A stretch of DNA of 64,000 nucleotides from Flavobacterium sp. WC2421 (GTDB lineage Bacteria > Bacteroidota > Bacteroidia > Flavobacteriales > Flavobacteriaceae): assembly GCF_040822115.1 (NCBI RefSeq), contig NZ_CP162004.1, forward strand, positions 1,674,001 through 1,738,000, read 5' to 3'. Positions 27,257-35,918 of the stretch are shown in pieces. The notes below the pieces were generated by a model. It saw only the letters and a list, made by a program, of their open reading frames with translations. It was not told the DNA's origin and did not search any database. The position numbers and the translations under genes are program-made. How positions within the stretch are numbered: position 1 is the stretch's first letter; each line of letters begins with the position of its first letter.

Positions 27257-28651
27257 ATGCACAAAAACAAAATACATTTTGAAATCTCAGAAAGGAAAAC
27301 TATACTGTATCTGTTTGATATTGTTTTTGTATTAACTGTTTTATATTTTGTTGGAAATCTATTCGACTTAGAGTATTTGAAATATTCGGTTGGAAATTTG
27401 TATTGGGCTTTGTTCCTAGTCATCTACCTTAATGTTTTTGGAACTATTTTTGAGATGTATAACTTACAGGTATCTAGTAATGAATATCAAATATTAAAAA
27501 GCACCTTGCTAACCGTTTCTACCACTGTTCTCGTTTATCTCCTTACTCCCTTTTTTTCACCTGTTTTACCTTCTAATCGATTGCAGATTTTAGTTTTTTA
27601 TGCCGTTATTTTTATTACTTTAATTCTTTGGAGGTTGTTTTATGTTAAGTATTTGGCATCGAATCGATTTCTACAAAATGCTGTGCTCATATGTGATAAA
27701 GATGAAGTAGAGGAGTTAATTTTAGGATTAGAAAACATTGATCCCCATTACAAAATCGTGGCTTATGTTAGTGCTGATACCTTAGTCAATGACGACTTTG
27801 AGCAACATCATTATGTGCAACATATTAAAAGAGATGACTTGGCATTATTTGTTAAGTTAAATGGGATATCGGAAATTGTAATTGCATCTAAAAATACACA
27901 AGGAATTACATCTGAATTATACCTTCAATTGCTATCACTTCTGGAGTCCGGTAAAATTATTAGAGAATATACACAAGTATATGAGAGTAAAACATATCGG
28001 ATTCCTGTGCAATATATGGCAAGAGATTTTTATCGTTTTTTTCCATTTAGTAGGAGTAATCATAATAAATTATACCTTTCCGTTGTAAGAGTATTTGAAA
28101 TTGTTATTTCTTTAATTGGGTTAACCATTGGTGTTGTTCTTTTTCCATTTATACTCTTAGGGAATACTTTGGCCAATCAAGGGAAATTATTTTATAGTCA
28201 AGAACGAATAGGGAAAGATAGTCAGGTGTTTAAGATATTAAAATTCCGAACAATGGTAAAAAATGCAGAATCCAATGGAGCTGTTTTTGCTACTACAAAT
28301 GATGTTCGAGTTACTCGTTTTGGAAAATTTTTAAGAAAAACTAGAATAGATGAGCTTCCTCAGTTTATCAATATCTTAAAAGGAGAGATGGCTGTAATTG
28401 GTCCACGGCCTGAACGTCCTCATTTTGTCAAGGAAATTGCAGCAATCATGCCTTTTTATGAAACTAGACATGTCATAAAGCCTGGTCTTACGGGTTGGGC
28501 TCAGGTGAATTATGCTTATGGTGAAACGATTGACGATAGTTTGATTAAGCTACAATATGATCTTTACTATATAAAACACCGTAGCTTTTATTTGGATTTA
28601 AATATTACGCTTAAAACAATAACTACTGTTTTATTTTATAGGGGACAATAA
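27257..28651 (+). CDS. Polyprenyl-phosphate sugar phosphotransferase (WcaJ/WbaP-like initiating enzyme)
   Basis: 464 residues. The first ~115 residues hold four hydrophobic segments, followed by a CoA-binding-like middle part. The last ~190 residues form a bacterial sugar transferase domain: FKILKFRTM, RVTRFGKFLRKTRIDELPQ, GEMAVIGPRPERPHFV and KPGLTGWAQVNY are all diagnostic. It transfers a sugar 1-phosphate from a UDP-sugar to undecaprenyl phosphate and so begins repeat-unit synthesis at the inner membrane. It lies at the 3' end of the locus after a 317-base gap, so it is probably transcribed on its own. Confidence 0.9.
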   Translation: MHKNKIHFEISERKTILYLFDIVFVLTVLYFVGNLFDLEYLKYSVGNLYWALFLVIYLNVFGTIFEMYNLQVSSNEYQILKSTLLTVSTTVLVYLLTPFFSPVLPSNRLQILVFYAVIFITLILWRLFYVKYLASNRFLQNAVLICDKDEVEELILGLENIDPHYKIVAYVSADTLVNDDFEQHHYVQHIKRDDLALFVKLNGISEIVIASKNTQGITSELYLQLLSLLESGKIIREYTQVYESKTYRIPVQYMARDFYRFFPFSRSNHNKLYLSVVRVFEIVISLIGLTIGVVLFPFILLGNTLANQGKLFYSQERIGKDSQVFKILKFRTMVKNAESNGAVFATTNDVRVTRFGKFLRKTRIDELPQFINILKGEMAVIGPRPERPHFVKEIAAIMPFYETRHVIKPGLTGWAQVNYAYGETIDDSLIKLQYDLYYIKHRSFYLDLNITLKTITTVLFYRGQ

Positions 28652-28718
28652 TGTTGTTCGTTGACCGATGTTCGATGGACGATAGACGAAAAACGGTTAA
28701 CGGTTGACGACAATCGAC
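28652..28718. repeat. Short GC-richer quasi-repetitive stretch at the locus boundary
   Basis: Related words recur here: GTTGACCGATG, GTTCGATGGACGAT, GACGAAAAACG and GTTAACGGTTGACGAC. The base composition is visibly richer in G and C than the surroundings. It lies between convergent genes, and the last codons and stop of the minus-strand gene fall within it. It could be a small intergenic repeat of this genome, but only one copy is in the window. Confidence 0.4.
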
Positions 28719-29839
28719 ATATGTTTGTTTTGTATTACCAACTTTATTACAAGTACTCCCGTAGTTACTATCAAAGGCATAACAATCATCAGGTGCGCTT
28801 TGTTTATTAGTATAAGGAGGTAAATCGCTAAAGAAAATAGGTTGAAAAAAGCCAAGTTTAAAATCCCTTTTCGGTTATTTTTAAAATAAAAATAGGCAAG
28901 AACTAATAAGGCGGGGTTGAATAAGAGTACATTATAGTTGTATCCTAATTCATGATGAGAGGAGTAAAACCCTATAAAAATAAAGAATAATCCCAATATT
29001 CCCATCGTTAAAAAATAGAATTGATTTATTCCTTTTTTATTGATTAAAATAATAAATCCAAGAAGTAGTAAGTACGTATATATATTATTCCACCATGAGT
29101 TTTCCTGTACTTCATTTGATTCCAAAAGAATTTTGCTTTCATTAGCGAGAAGGTGATTTTGAAAACGAATTGTTTTTAAGCTTTTGAGTAGTTCAAAAGG
29201 TAAAAAGATACGTGTACCCAACTCATCCACTTTTTTTCCAAAAATGATGCTCGTTCCTAGTTTCTCATAAAAGTGATATTCAAAATAGGGGTAAAGAATT
29301 GTTCTGTATGTAATATCAGTATCTGTGTTTTTTACAACTGCAGTAGTGTCTAGTGTTTTATTAATCACGTCCACCACCATCGAGGTACAGTTTTTGTCGA
29401 TAAATTTATAAGTATAATGACTTTCGCCAGATGCTAATGAAGTATTTAAATTATCAAACAATTTTTGCTTTAATGGTAAAGGGATATCTAATTCCTGCTC
29501 ATAAACAGATCTTTTTTCATACCTGTATTCATTCATGAAATCATTGAAAGAATGGGTGACTGCAAAATACTGTAAGTCTCCTTTGACAAATTTGGGTACG
29601 AAATTAGGGGTGTTAAAATCAAAAGCGCCATAATTATATACCAGATCAATAAAATTGGGAGCATCTGTAATTCGGATAGCAGTATGTCCAAAAAGGGAGT
29701 AGGATTCATTACCCGTCCCACAGGTCAAAACACTGACTTTTGCATTTTCGGATAAAATAGCAGTTTGACTAAAAGTAGCGTTTATTGTGCTTAGAAAAGT
29801 GAAGGTTAAAATTATTTTTTTTAAAAGAGAGGTCTTCAT
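28697..29839 (-). CDS. DUF4105 / Lnb N-terminal domain protein
   Basis: 380 residues. A Sec-type signal peptide (about residues 1-25, ending near TFSQ) leads into a DUF4105 domain. LFGHTAIRI near residue 50 and a KNCTSMVVD segment near residue 150 provide the conserved His and Cys of this papain-like fold. The C-terminal 150 residues contain about five membrane segments. The domain is that of Lnb, a lipoprotein N-acyltransferase of Bacteroidota, so a lipoprotein-processing role is possible but not proven. The final codons run into a quasi-repetitive stretch, so the true C-terminus may have been altered. Confidence 0.75.
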   Translation of the reverse strand: MKTSLLKKIILTFTFLSTINATFSQTAILSENAKVSVLTCGTGNESYSLFGHTAIRITDAPNFIDLVYNYGAFDFNTPNFVPKFVKGDLQYFAVTHSFNDFMNEYRYEKRSVYEQELDIPLPLKQKLFDNLNTSLASGESHYTYKFIDKNCTSMVVDVINKTLDTTAVVKNTDTDITYRTILYPYFEYHFYEKLGTSIIFGKKVDELGTRIFLPFELLKSLKTIRFQNHLLANESKILLESNEVQENSWWNNIYTYLLLLGFIILINKKGINQFYFLTMGILGLFFIFIGFYSSHHELGYNYNVLLFNPALLVLAYFYFKNNRKGILNLAFFNLFSLAIYLLILINKAHLMIVMPLIVTTGVLVIKLVIQNKHMSIVVNR

Positions 29840-29865
29840 TTTTGAAAATTGTAAAGAGTTGAAAA

Positions 29866-30936
29866 TTAGTTTCTAAAAAGAGATAAATCCACTTTTAGTG
29901 AAAAAATATTGGAATATAAAGCGGCACTTTGATTTCCTAAATCGGTTAAGGCATAATCTACTTGAATTCCCTTATACTTAAATCCGAGTCCTATATTGGG
30001 TTGAAATCCTACTTTTTTAGTATTATCCAATTGTTGGATGTTTTGAAAATTACTTACGCCAGCACGCAAAAAAACCAAGTCTAAGTAGCCAAATTCGAAA
30101 CCTAAGGCAGGATCAATACTAACAAAATCATTCGAAAATATATCGTTTGTCTTTGAAAAGCGCATATTTAAATTGGCTGCAGCCAAAAGACTATAGTCAT
30201 ACCGAATGATAAATTTTTTTGAAAGACCCAATTGTGCTTTTGGGGCCGTAATCTCTGTACTTTCAGGAAGGTCTTGATTTTGACCAGGAATGGCGTCTGC
30301 AATTTTTTGGTATTCTTTCTCGTCAATATTCCATACGTTATAGGTTGTTGTAATGTCACGAACCATTATTCCCAATTTCCAGTCGTTTTTTTCGTATTGC
30401 AATCCAATATCAAACCCAAATCCCCAAGAATCAGCAAATTTACCAATGATGCGTCGAATAACTTTTGCATTTACTCCATATTGAAATCCTTGAACAGGTA
30501 GTTTGCGAGCGTAAGAAAAAGTAAATCCATAATCGGCTGTCGAAAAAAGACTAATTCTATTGTAGTCAATATTACCTTGGCTGTCAATTAATTCAGTTGT
30601 ATTTAAAATATCATCCACCCCAAAACGGATTAAGGAAATACCCCAAGCGCTTCGGTCGTCTATAGGACTTGCGTAAGCGATATAGTCATATTGGGCAATA
30701 TTAGCAAAATAATTGGCATGCATTAATCCAATTTGTGAGTCTTCAAGCTGCATTAATCCTGCAGGATTCCAATATACAGCATTAACATCATGTGTTGATG
30801 CTACAGCTGTATTGGCCATACCTAAAGCAGCGGCATCTACGCCGATATTCATAAACTCATTGGAATATTTTCTAACAGTTTGTCCGTAATTTACGGAACA
30901 AACTAAAAGAAGAAGAATAAATTGATGTATTTTCAA
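29866..30936 (-). CDS. PorV/PorQ family outer membrane beta-barrel protein
   Basis: 356 residues from TTG at 30936. FLNIG-like (FMNIGVDAAALGMA), STHDVNAVYWNPAGL and YIAYASPI are the family signatures, followed by alternating beta strands typical of an FadL-like barrel and a C-terminal aromatic-rich end. PorV/PorQ proteins serve the type IX secretion system or are paralogues of unknown role. The start is uncertain: a TTG at 30981 adds 15 residues but overlaps a candidate promoter. The one at 30936 gives a normal signal peptide (KIHQFILLLLVCSVNYGQ). It lies 26 bases upstream of the DUF4105 gene on the same strand. Confidence 0.75.
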   Translation of the reverse strand: MKIHQFILLLLVCSVNYGQTVRKYSNEFMNIGVDAAALGMANTAVASTHDVNAVYWNPAGLMQLEDSQIGLMHANYFANIAQYDYIAYASPIDDRSAWGISLIRFGVDDILNTTELIDSQGNIDYNRISLFSTADYGFTFSYARKLPVQGFQYGVNAKVIRRIIGKFADSWGFGFDIGLQYEKNDWKLGIMVRDITTTYNVWNIDEKEYQKIADAIPGQNQDLPESTEITAPKAQLGLSKKFIIRYDYSLLAAANLNMRFSKTNDIFSNDFVSIDPALGFEFGYLDLVFLRAGVSNFQNIQQLDNTKKVGFQPNIGLGFKYKGIQVDYALTDLGNQSAALYSNIFSLKVDLSLFRN

Positions 30937-30978
30937 TCTTTTTGTTTTTAACAAAACGGTTGTTTGTTTAAATTTTAT

Positions 30979-30986
30979 CAAAAATA
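30979..30986 (-). promoter_or_regulatory. Candidate promoter -7 element (TATTTTTG on minus strand)
   Basis: Exact match to TAnnTTTG, 43 bases upstream of the TTG chosen as start of the PorV-like gene. It argues against a start at 30981, which would lie inside the element. No TTTG at the ideal -33 position. Confidence 0.4.
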
Positions 30987-31083
30987 TAATTTTTTCCCGA
31001 GCTTATTTCTCCATAGCTTAAATAAATGGTAAAGGCTGTTAACAATCTCTTTTAAAAACTACTGCTGCATTCACTTATTATAG

Positions 31084-31091
31084 TAAATTTG
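31084..31091 (+). promoter_or_regulatory. Candidate promoter -7 element (TAAATTTG)
   Basis: Exact TAnnTTTG match, 28 bases upstream of the pssA start codon. This places the transcription start near 31098. The upstream -33 position reads ACTG instead of TTTG. Confidence 0.45.
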
Positions 31092-31119
31092 TCCCCTTAG
31101 ATTATAAAATACAATTACA

Positions 31120-31845
31120 ATGAATATTAAGAAACACATTCCAAACAGTATTACTTTGCTAAACCTATTCTGTGGCTGTATTGCTATTGTCTTAGTGTCT
31201 GAAAAGGATTTTGAAATGGCTTTTTATATGGTTTGCCTTGGAATCTTTTTTGATTTTTTTGATGGTTTTTTTGCTCGATTATTTAAAGTGTCCGGTCCTT
31301 TGGGTTTGCAATTGGATTCATTAGCGGATATGGTAACTAGTGGCGTTGTGCCAGGGTATATTATGTATTTTTTACTGACTAATAGCCAACATGAAATTTC
31401 ATCTAATCCATGGATGCCTTTCTTGGGGTTTATTATCACCTTGGGATCCTGTTATCGATTGGCGGTATTTAATTTAGATACCCGTCAGACGAATTCTTTT
31501 ATTGGTCTACCAACTCCTGCAAATGCCTTATTTATTTTGAGTTTGCCTCTAGTATTAAAATATTCAGATTCTCTACTTGTACTTGAGTTTTTGACTAATC
31601 AATGGGTTTTATTGGCCATTACACTTTTTAGTGCTTCTATTTTGAATGCTGAGATTCCTTTATTTTCTTTAAAAATTAAAAAATTCAATCTTAAAGATAA
31701 TGCACTTCAAATTGTCTTTTTGTTTCTTTCTTTTTTGTTGTTGATCTTCTTTCAATTTTCAGGAATTCCTTTGATTATCATAGGGTATGTTCTATTATCT
31801 GTAGTGAGTAACATCTTTAAATTAGATGAGAAAAAAAATCGTTAG
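31120..31845 (+). CDS. pssA: CDP-diacylglycerol--serine O-phosphatidyltransferase
   Basis: 241 residues with about six membrane segments. The CDP-alcohol phosphatidyltransferase motif D-G-x2-A-R-x8-G-x3-D-x3-D is complete: Asp48, Gly49, Ala52, Arg53, Gly62, Asp66 and Asp70. The enzyme joins serine to CDP-diacylglycerol to make phosphatidylserine, the precursor of phosphatidylethanolamine, in the inner membrane. Size and motif fit the PssA type found in Bacteroidota. The 3' end overlaps the GH25 gene by 20 bases, which suggests coupled translation of a lipid and a cell-wall gene. Confidence 0.9.
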   Translation: MNIKKHIPNSITLLNLFCGCIAIVLVSEKDFEMAFYMVCLGIFFDFFDGFFARLFKVSGPLGLQLDSLADMVTSGVVPGYIMYFLLTNSQHEISSNPWMPFLGFIITLGSCYRLAVFNLDTRQTNSFIGLPTPANALFILSLPLVLKYSDSLLVLEFLTNQWVLLAITLFSASILNAEIPLFSLKIKKFNLKDNALQIVFLFLSFLLLIFFQFSGIPLIIIGYVLLSVVSNIFKLDEKKNR

Positions 31846-32692
31846 ACAAAGAAAAACAACTGTAATTCGTAAGTCCAAGAAGCGTTCCTCCGTTTTTTCT
31901 GGACGCCTTTTACGATTTTCTATAGGGCTATTTGTTATTCTTTTTGTTTTTACAATTGCCTATCATTATCGAGATGGTTTGGCCTATTATTTTAGCTTTA
32001 AATCGAATCATACGTCACAATTGGAAGCAGAGGAGAAGCGAATTTCTGATGTTCGAAATTTTCAAGTTTTAGAGAAAAGTGAGGGTAAGGTTGTAGGGTT
32101 GGATGTTTCTGAATATCAGGGTAATATCAATTGGAAAAAGATGGATTCTTTAGAAAATAAATATCCAATTCATTTTGTTTTTATTAGAGCAACTGTCGGT
32201 AGCGATAGACTGGATAAAGGTTTTGAAGAGAATTGGCTTGGCGCCAAAAAAAATAAGTTCATCCGTGGTGCTTACCATTATTATCGTCCAAACGAAAATT
32301 CACTTGAACAAGCCGATCTTTTTATAAAAACGGTTTCTTTAAAAAAAGGAGACTTACCTCCAGTTTTGGATATTGAAAAATTGCCTAAAAATCAATCACT
32401 GAGCCGACTTAAAATAGGTTTGAAACGTTGGTTGAAAAGAGTTGAGCAACATTATAAAGTGAAACCAATTATTTATACTGGAGAGAAATATTATGAAGAT
32501 TTTTTAAAAGAAGAGTTTGGTGATTATCTATTTTGGATAGCCAATTATAATTTTTACAGAGAGGAAATTGATTCCGATTGGTTATTTTGGCAATTTACAG
32601 AGAAAGCTTCAATAGCTGGCATAAAAGGAAATATTGATGTCAATATATATAATGGTGATTTACAGCAGCTGCGGTTTATTACTGTTGAGTAA
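31826..32692 (+). CDS. Glycoside hydrolase family 25 (lysozyme-like), membrane-anchored
   Basis: 288 residues. A basic N-terminus (residues 1-28) and one membrane segment (about 31-50) put the catalytic domain in the periplasm. The GH25 domain begins at VVGLDVSEYQG near residue 90. It contains FVFIRATVG, RGAYHYYRP, PPVLDIEK (Asp and Glu of the active site) and the closing FWIANY and WLFWQFT segments. It should cleave peptidoglycan between MurNAc and GlcNAc. The ATG lies within the last codons of pssA. The role is likely wall remodelling rather than attack on other cells, given a housekeeping context. Confidence 0.88.
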   Translation: MRKKIVRQRKTTVIRKSKKRSSVFSGRLLRFSIGLFVILFVFTIAYHYRDGLAYYFSFKSNHTSQLEAEEKRISDVRNFQVLEKSEGKVVGLDVSEYQGNINWKKMDSLENKYPIHFVFIRATVGSDRLDKGFEENWLGAKKNKFIRGAYHYYRPNENSLEQADLFIKTVSLKKGDLPPVLDIEKLPKNQSLSRLKIGLKRWLKRVEQHYKVKPIIYTGEKYYEDFLKEEFGDYLFWIANYNFYREEIDSDWLFWQFTEKASIAGIKGNIDVNIYNGDLQQLRFITVE

Positions 32693-32708
32693 TTTTGAAT
32701 TAAAGTTG

Positions 32709-32939
32709 TTATTTTGATGAAAATAAAGCCAGACTGATTATAATAATAATTGTAATTACAAAAAGAGCTACAGAAATGCTATTAGCAAAATTAACTGTCC
32801 ATCCTGCCCAAGCCATTCTTTTTGGTGGTAAAATTCTTTTGTCTTCCTTATTATAATAAAACACACCTAACTTCCAGTTTTTAGGATCTTTGTGCCATTT
32901 ATTAAGCGTTTCTTTAGTTGGTTTATCTTCTGGATTCAT
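32709..32939 (-). CDS. Small membrane protein, DUF5808-like
   Basis: 76 residues. The DPKNWKLGVFYYNKEDKRI segment followed by PPKRMAWAGWTVNFAN matches the DUF5808 pattern (a WxLGxxYYNPxD...P.R...GWT.NFA type motif). One C-terminal membrane segment (about residues 53-73) follows. The function is not known. It lies 12 bases downstream of lptB on the same strand, so it is probably the last gene of that unit. It is convergent with the GH25 gene across 16 bases. Confidence 0.7.
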   Translation of the reverse strand: MNPEDKPTKETLNKWHKDPKNWKLGVFYYNKEDKRILPPKRMAWAGWTVNFANSISVALFVITIIIIISLALFSSK

Positions 32940-32951
32940 ATTATTTAAGAA

Positions 32952-33692
32952 TTAAAACTCAATTTTCTTTTTACGTAATTCAAAATTCTGCCCTAGATAT
33001 ACTCTACGTACCATTTCGTCTTCCACTAATTCTTCTGGAATACCCGCTTTTAAGATGCCACCTTCAAACATCAAATAGGTTTTATCAGTAATAGCTAATG
33101 TTTCTTGAACATTGTGATCGGTAATTAAAATTCCGATATTTTTATTTTTTAACTGGGCTACAATTCTCTGAATATCTTCTACGGCAACGGGGTCAACTCC
33201 AGCAAAAGGTTCATCGAGTAAAATGAATTTTGGGTCGGTTGCTAAACAACGCGCAATTTCAGTACGGCGACGTTCTCCTCCCGACAGTAAATCTCCCCGA
33301 TTGGTGCGAATGTGCTCTAAGCTAAATTCAGAAATTAAGCTTTCCATTTTGGCTTCCTGTTCTTCTTTTGAAAGCGTAGTCAGTTGTAAAACACTTAAGA
33401 TATTGTCTTCGATACTTAGTTTTCTAAAAACAGATGCTTCTTGAGCCAAATAGCCAATTCCTTGTTGTGCTCTCTTGTACATGGGATAATCCGTGATGTT
33501 CAAGTCATCCAAATAAATATTACCTGAATTGGGTTTAACCAAGCCAACAATCATGTAAAAAGAGGTTGTTTTTCCAGCTCCATTAGGACCTAGTAAACCT
33601 ACGATTTCTCCTTGATTTACTTCAACCGAAATGCCTTTTACAACACTTCTTCCTTTGTACGTTTTTATTAAATTTTCGGCTCTTAAAATCAT
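32952..33692 (-). CDS. lptB: LPS export ABC transporter ATP-binding protein LptB
   Basis: 246 residues, the usual size. Walker A is GPNGAGKT at 35-42; the signature is LSGGERRRTEIARCL. Walker B is FILLDEPFAGVDP, and the H-loop His is in ILITDHNVQETL. The ERRR signature and the HNV segment are characteristic of LptB rather than other ABC ATPases. It powers the LptFG complex that extracts LPS from the inner membrane. Its neighbours fit envelope work: kdsD upstream, which feeds Kdo synthesis, and tatC. An 86-base gap with an inverted repeat separates it from the gene upstream. Confidence 0.93.
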   Translation of the reverse strand: MILRAENLIKTYKGRSVVKGISVEVNQGEIVGLLGPNGAGKTTSFYMIVGLVKPNSGNIYLDDLNITDYPMYKRAQQGIGYLAQEASVFRKLSIEDNILSVLQLTTLSKEEQEAKMESLISEFSLEHIRTNRGDLLSGGERRRTEIARCLATDPKFILLDEPFAGVDPVAVEDIQRIVAQLKNKNIGILITDHNVQETLAITDKTYLMFEGGILKAGIPEELVEDEMVRRVYLGQNFELRKKKIEF

Positions 33693-33760
33693 ATTGATTT
33701 GTTTATTTGTTTAATCGGTGATTTGTTTAATCGTACAAATAAACGAATAAACGAATCAAT
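33693..33760. repeat. Imperfect inverted repeat upstream of lptB
   Basis: ATTGATTTGTTTATTTGTTTA (33693-33713) pairs with the arm at 33736-33760 when G-U pairs are allowed. The arms differ mainly by C/T changes. It fills most of the 86-base gap between the carboxymuconolactone decarboxylase-like gene and lptB. It may act as an attenuator or weak terminator, or it may simply be a decayed repeat. Confidence 0.4.
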
Positions 33761-33778
33761 ATATAAATCTGTTAACAG

Positions 33779-34129
33779 TTATTTAGATTCTTCTTCCAAT
33801 GCCTCCCAAAATTCATAGGCTCTACGCAAATGTGGAACAACAATGGTTCCGCCAACTAAAGTGGCAATTCCCATTGCTTCCATCATTTCTTCTTTGGTCA
33901 CACCTTCTTTATAACTGGTTTCTAAATGGTATTTTACACAATCGTCACAACGTAAAACAGCCGAAGCAACAAGACCTAAAAGTTCTTTGGTTTTTACATC
34001 AAGCGCACCAGCAGCATAAGCATTGGTATCTAAGTTGAATATTCGCTTTACAATTTTATTATTGTCAGCCAGTAATTTTTCGTTCATTTTAGAACGGTAT
34101 TCATTGAATTCTTCTATTATAGCAGCCAT
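33779..34129 (-). CDS. Carboxymuconolactone decarboxylase / AhpD-like protein
   Basis: 116 residues. VLRCDDCVKYHLE has the CxxC...H active-site pattern of the AhpD-like family (Cys61, Cys64, His68), followed by GVTKEEMMEAMGIATLVGG, typical of the fold. Such proteins can be thiol peroxidase-like reductases or lack a known substrate. The start at ATG 34129 is chosen because it is separated by one base from the tatC stop. A longer frame would reach into tatC. Confidence 0.82.
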   Translation of the reverse strand: MAAIIEEFNEYRSKMNEKLLADNNKIVKRIFNLDTNAYAAGALDVKTKELLGLVASAVLRCDDCVKYHLETSYKEGVTKEEMMEAMGIATLVGGTIVVPHLRRAYEFWEALEEESK

Positions 34130-34130
34130 T

Positions 34131-34937
34131 TTAGTCTTTTTTATTTTTAACAACAAATACTGAAATCCAGATACTTGCTTCGTAGATTAATAACATCGGG
34201 ATAGCTACAATAGTTTGACTCACCACATCAGGAGGAGTAACAATTGCAGCAATGATTAGTACCAATACAATTGCATATTTTCTATATGTTCTTAAAAAAG
34301 TAGGAGTTACAAGTCCTAATTTAGTCAAGAAATAGATGATTATAGGTAATTCAAAAAACAATCCACTTGCTAAAACGGATGTTTTAACCATTCCAATATA
34401 AGAATCTAGTGTAAATTGATTTTTTACCACATCACTCACGGTAAAGGTTGCAACGAAATTCACGGACATAGGGATCACAACAAAATATCCAAATAGCACT
34501 CCTAAAAAGAAAAGTAAAGAAGAGAAGAAGATGAATATTTTAGCATTTTTCTTTTCATTTGTATAAAGTGCTGGACTGATAAATTTCCATATTTCCCATA
34601 GTATATAGGGGAAACTTAAAATAAATCCCGCAAGTATACAAATCCATATGAACACATTAACTTGCCCTTCCATTTCTGTGTTCTGAATGATAAATGGCAT
34701 TTCGGTGATGCAAATACTATCTGCAAAACCTATAGAATGCGATAATTCACAGAAAAAAGTATAGGTAAAAAAAGAAGGTCTTGTTGGTCCAAATATTACT
34801 ACATCAAACAAATAATCACTTATGAAATAGGTGAAAAATGCCATGATGATAATTGCGACTGTACTTCTTACTAATAACCATCTTAAATCTTCAAGATGAT
34901 CTAAAAACGACATTTCGTTTTGGTTTTTCTTTGCCAT
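34131..34937 (-). CDS. tatC: Sec-independent protein translocase subunit TatC
   Basis: 268 residues. MSFLDHLEDLRWLLVRS at the N-terminus is the conserved cytoplasmic TatC start, which binds twin-arginine signal peptides. Six membrane segments follow, with FVATFTVSDV and the ATPPDVVSQ stretch as known family blocks. The longer loop between the first two membrane segments is usual for Bacteroidota. The ATG overlaps the kdsD stop by one base and the stop is one base from the next gene, so kdsD, tatC and the AhpD-like gene form an operon. Confidence 0.93.
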   Translation of the reverse strand: MAKKNQNEMSFLDHLEDLRWLLVRSTVAIIIMAFFTYFISDYLFDVVIFGPTRPSFFTYTFFCELSHSIGFADSICITEMPFIIQNTEMEGQVNVFIWICILAGFILSFPYILWEIWKFISPALYTNEKKNAKIFIFFSSLLFFLGVLFGYFVVIPMSVNFVATFTVSDVVKNQFTLDSYIGMVKTSVLASGLFFELPIIIYFLTKLGLVTPTFLRTYRKYAIVLVLIIAAIVTPPDVVSQTIVAIPMLLIYEASIWISVFVVKNKKD

Positions 34938-35902
34938 TATATTATTCCTTCTTTTAAAATGTCGTGTAAATGTAAAACGCCCTTGTATTCTTGTTGATCA
35001 ACAACAACCAATTGTGTTATTGAGAAGTCTTCTAAAATATTGAATGCGTCTACCACCATATCATTGGATTGTATTAATTTTGGGTTTTTTGTCATAATAT
35101 CTTTTGCAGTCAAATCAGCAAATGTATCTCTTTCATTCAACATTCTGCGTATGTCACCGTCAGTGATTATTCCAATTACTTTGTCATTCTCTACTACGGC
35201 AGTTACTCCAAGTCGCTTCTCTGAAATTTCAAAAATAACTTTTTTTATTGGAGTATCAGGACTAACCATCGGTTTTAGTGTATGTTCCAGCATGTCTTTT
35301 ACTTTAAGTAATAATTTTTTACCTAATGCACCACCAGGATGGTATTTAGCAAAATCTTCTGCTTTAAAGTCACGTATTTCCATGAGGCATACTGCCATAG
35401 CATCTCCCATCACTAATTGTGCAGTTGTACTACTAGTAGGAGCCAAGTTGATAGGACAAGCTTCAGATTCTACTGTTGTATTTAGAATAAAGTCAGATCC
35501 TTTGGCAAGAAATGAGGTTGTATTACCAGTAATAGCGATTAAGGTATTGCCAAAACGTTTTAATAAAGGAACAAGTACTTTTATTTCGGGACTATTTCCA
35601 CTTTTGGAGATACAAATAATGATATCATCATTTTGTACCATTCCTAAGTCGCCATGTATTGCTTCTGCAGCATGAAGGAACATAGATGGGGTACCAGTTG
35701 AATTGAAAGTAGCTACCATTTTTTGAGCTATGATGGCACTTTTTCCTATTCCTGTTACGATCAATCTTCCTTTAGAATTGTAGATTGCTTGTGTAGCGTC
35801 TGAAAAATTTTCATCTAAATAATCAGTTAATTTTGTAATTGCTTTACTCTCAGCTAATATGGTTTTTTTGGCGGTTGCCAATATATTTTCTTTAGATATC
35901 AA
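34937..35902 (-). CDS. kdsD: Arabinose-5-phosphate isomerase (KdsD/KpsF), SIS + two CBS domains
   Basis: 321 residues from TTG at 35902. The SIS domain (about 30-165) has RLIVTGIGKSAIIAQK, FLHAAEAIHGDLG and ISKSGNSPE. Two CBS domains fill the C-terminus (about 200-320). The enzyme converts ribulose 5-phosphate to arabinose 5-phosphate for Kdo synthesis. The frame continues upstream to an ATG at 36007, but that would overlap the start of the divergent recQ and translate the promoter region; ISKENILATAKK after the TTG looks like the normal family N-terminus. The 321-residue size is close to that of E. coli KdsD (328). Confidence 0.9.
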   Translation of the reverse strand: MISKENILATAKKTILAESKAITKLTDYLDENFSDATQAIYNSKGRLIVTGIGKSAIIAQKMVATFNSTGTPSMFLHAAEAIHGDLGMVQNDDIIICISKSGNSPEIKVLVPLLKRFGNTLIAITGNTTSFLAKGSDFILNTTVESEACPINLAPTSSTTAQLVMGDAMAVCLMEIRDFKAEDFAKYHPGGALGKKLLLKVKDMLEHTLKPMVSPDTPIKKVIFEISEKRLGVTAVVENDKVIGIITDGDIRRMLNERDTFADLTAKDIMTKNPKLIQSNDMVVDAFNILEDFSITQLVVVDQQEYKGVLHLHDILKEGII

Positions 35903-35918
35903 AACAGAATGTTTAAAA

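Larger units (their letters stand above)
1..28651 (+). other. Surface polysaccharide biosynthesis locus (capsule/O-antigen type), left end outside window
   Basis: About 26 genes on one strand with very short gaps or overlaps. They encode many GT2 and GT4 glycosyltransferases, a nonulosonate (sialic-like) synthesis set, O-acylation enzymes, a Wzy/WaaL-like membrane protein and a polyprenyl-phosphate sugar phosphotransferase at the 3' end. This composition is typical of Wzx/Wzy-type loci. No flippase, Wza/Wzc-like export gene or dTDP-sugar genes are visible, so they must lie upstream of base 1 or elsewhere. The locus stops at 28651, where the strand switches to unrelated envelope genes. That it is one locus is inferred from content and orientation. 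Confidence 0.85.
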
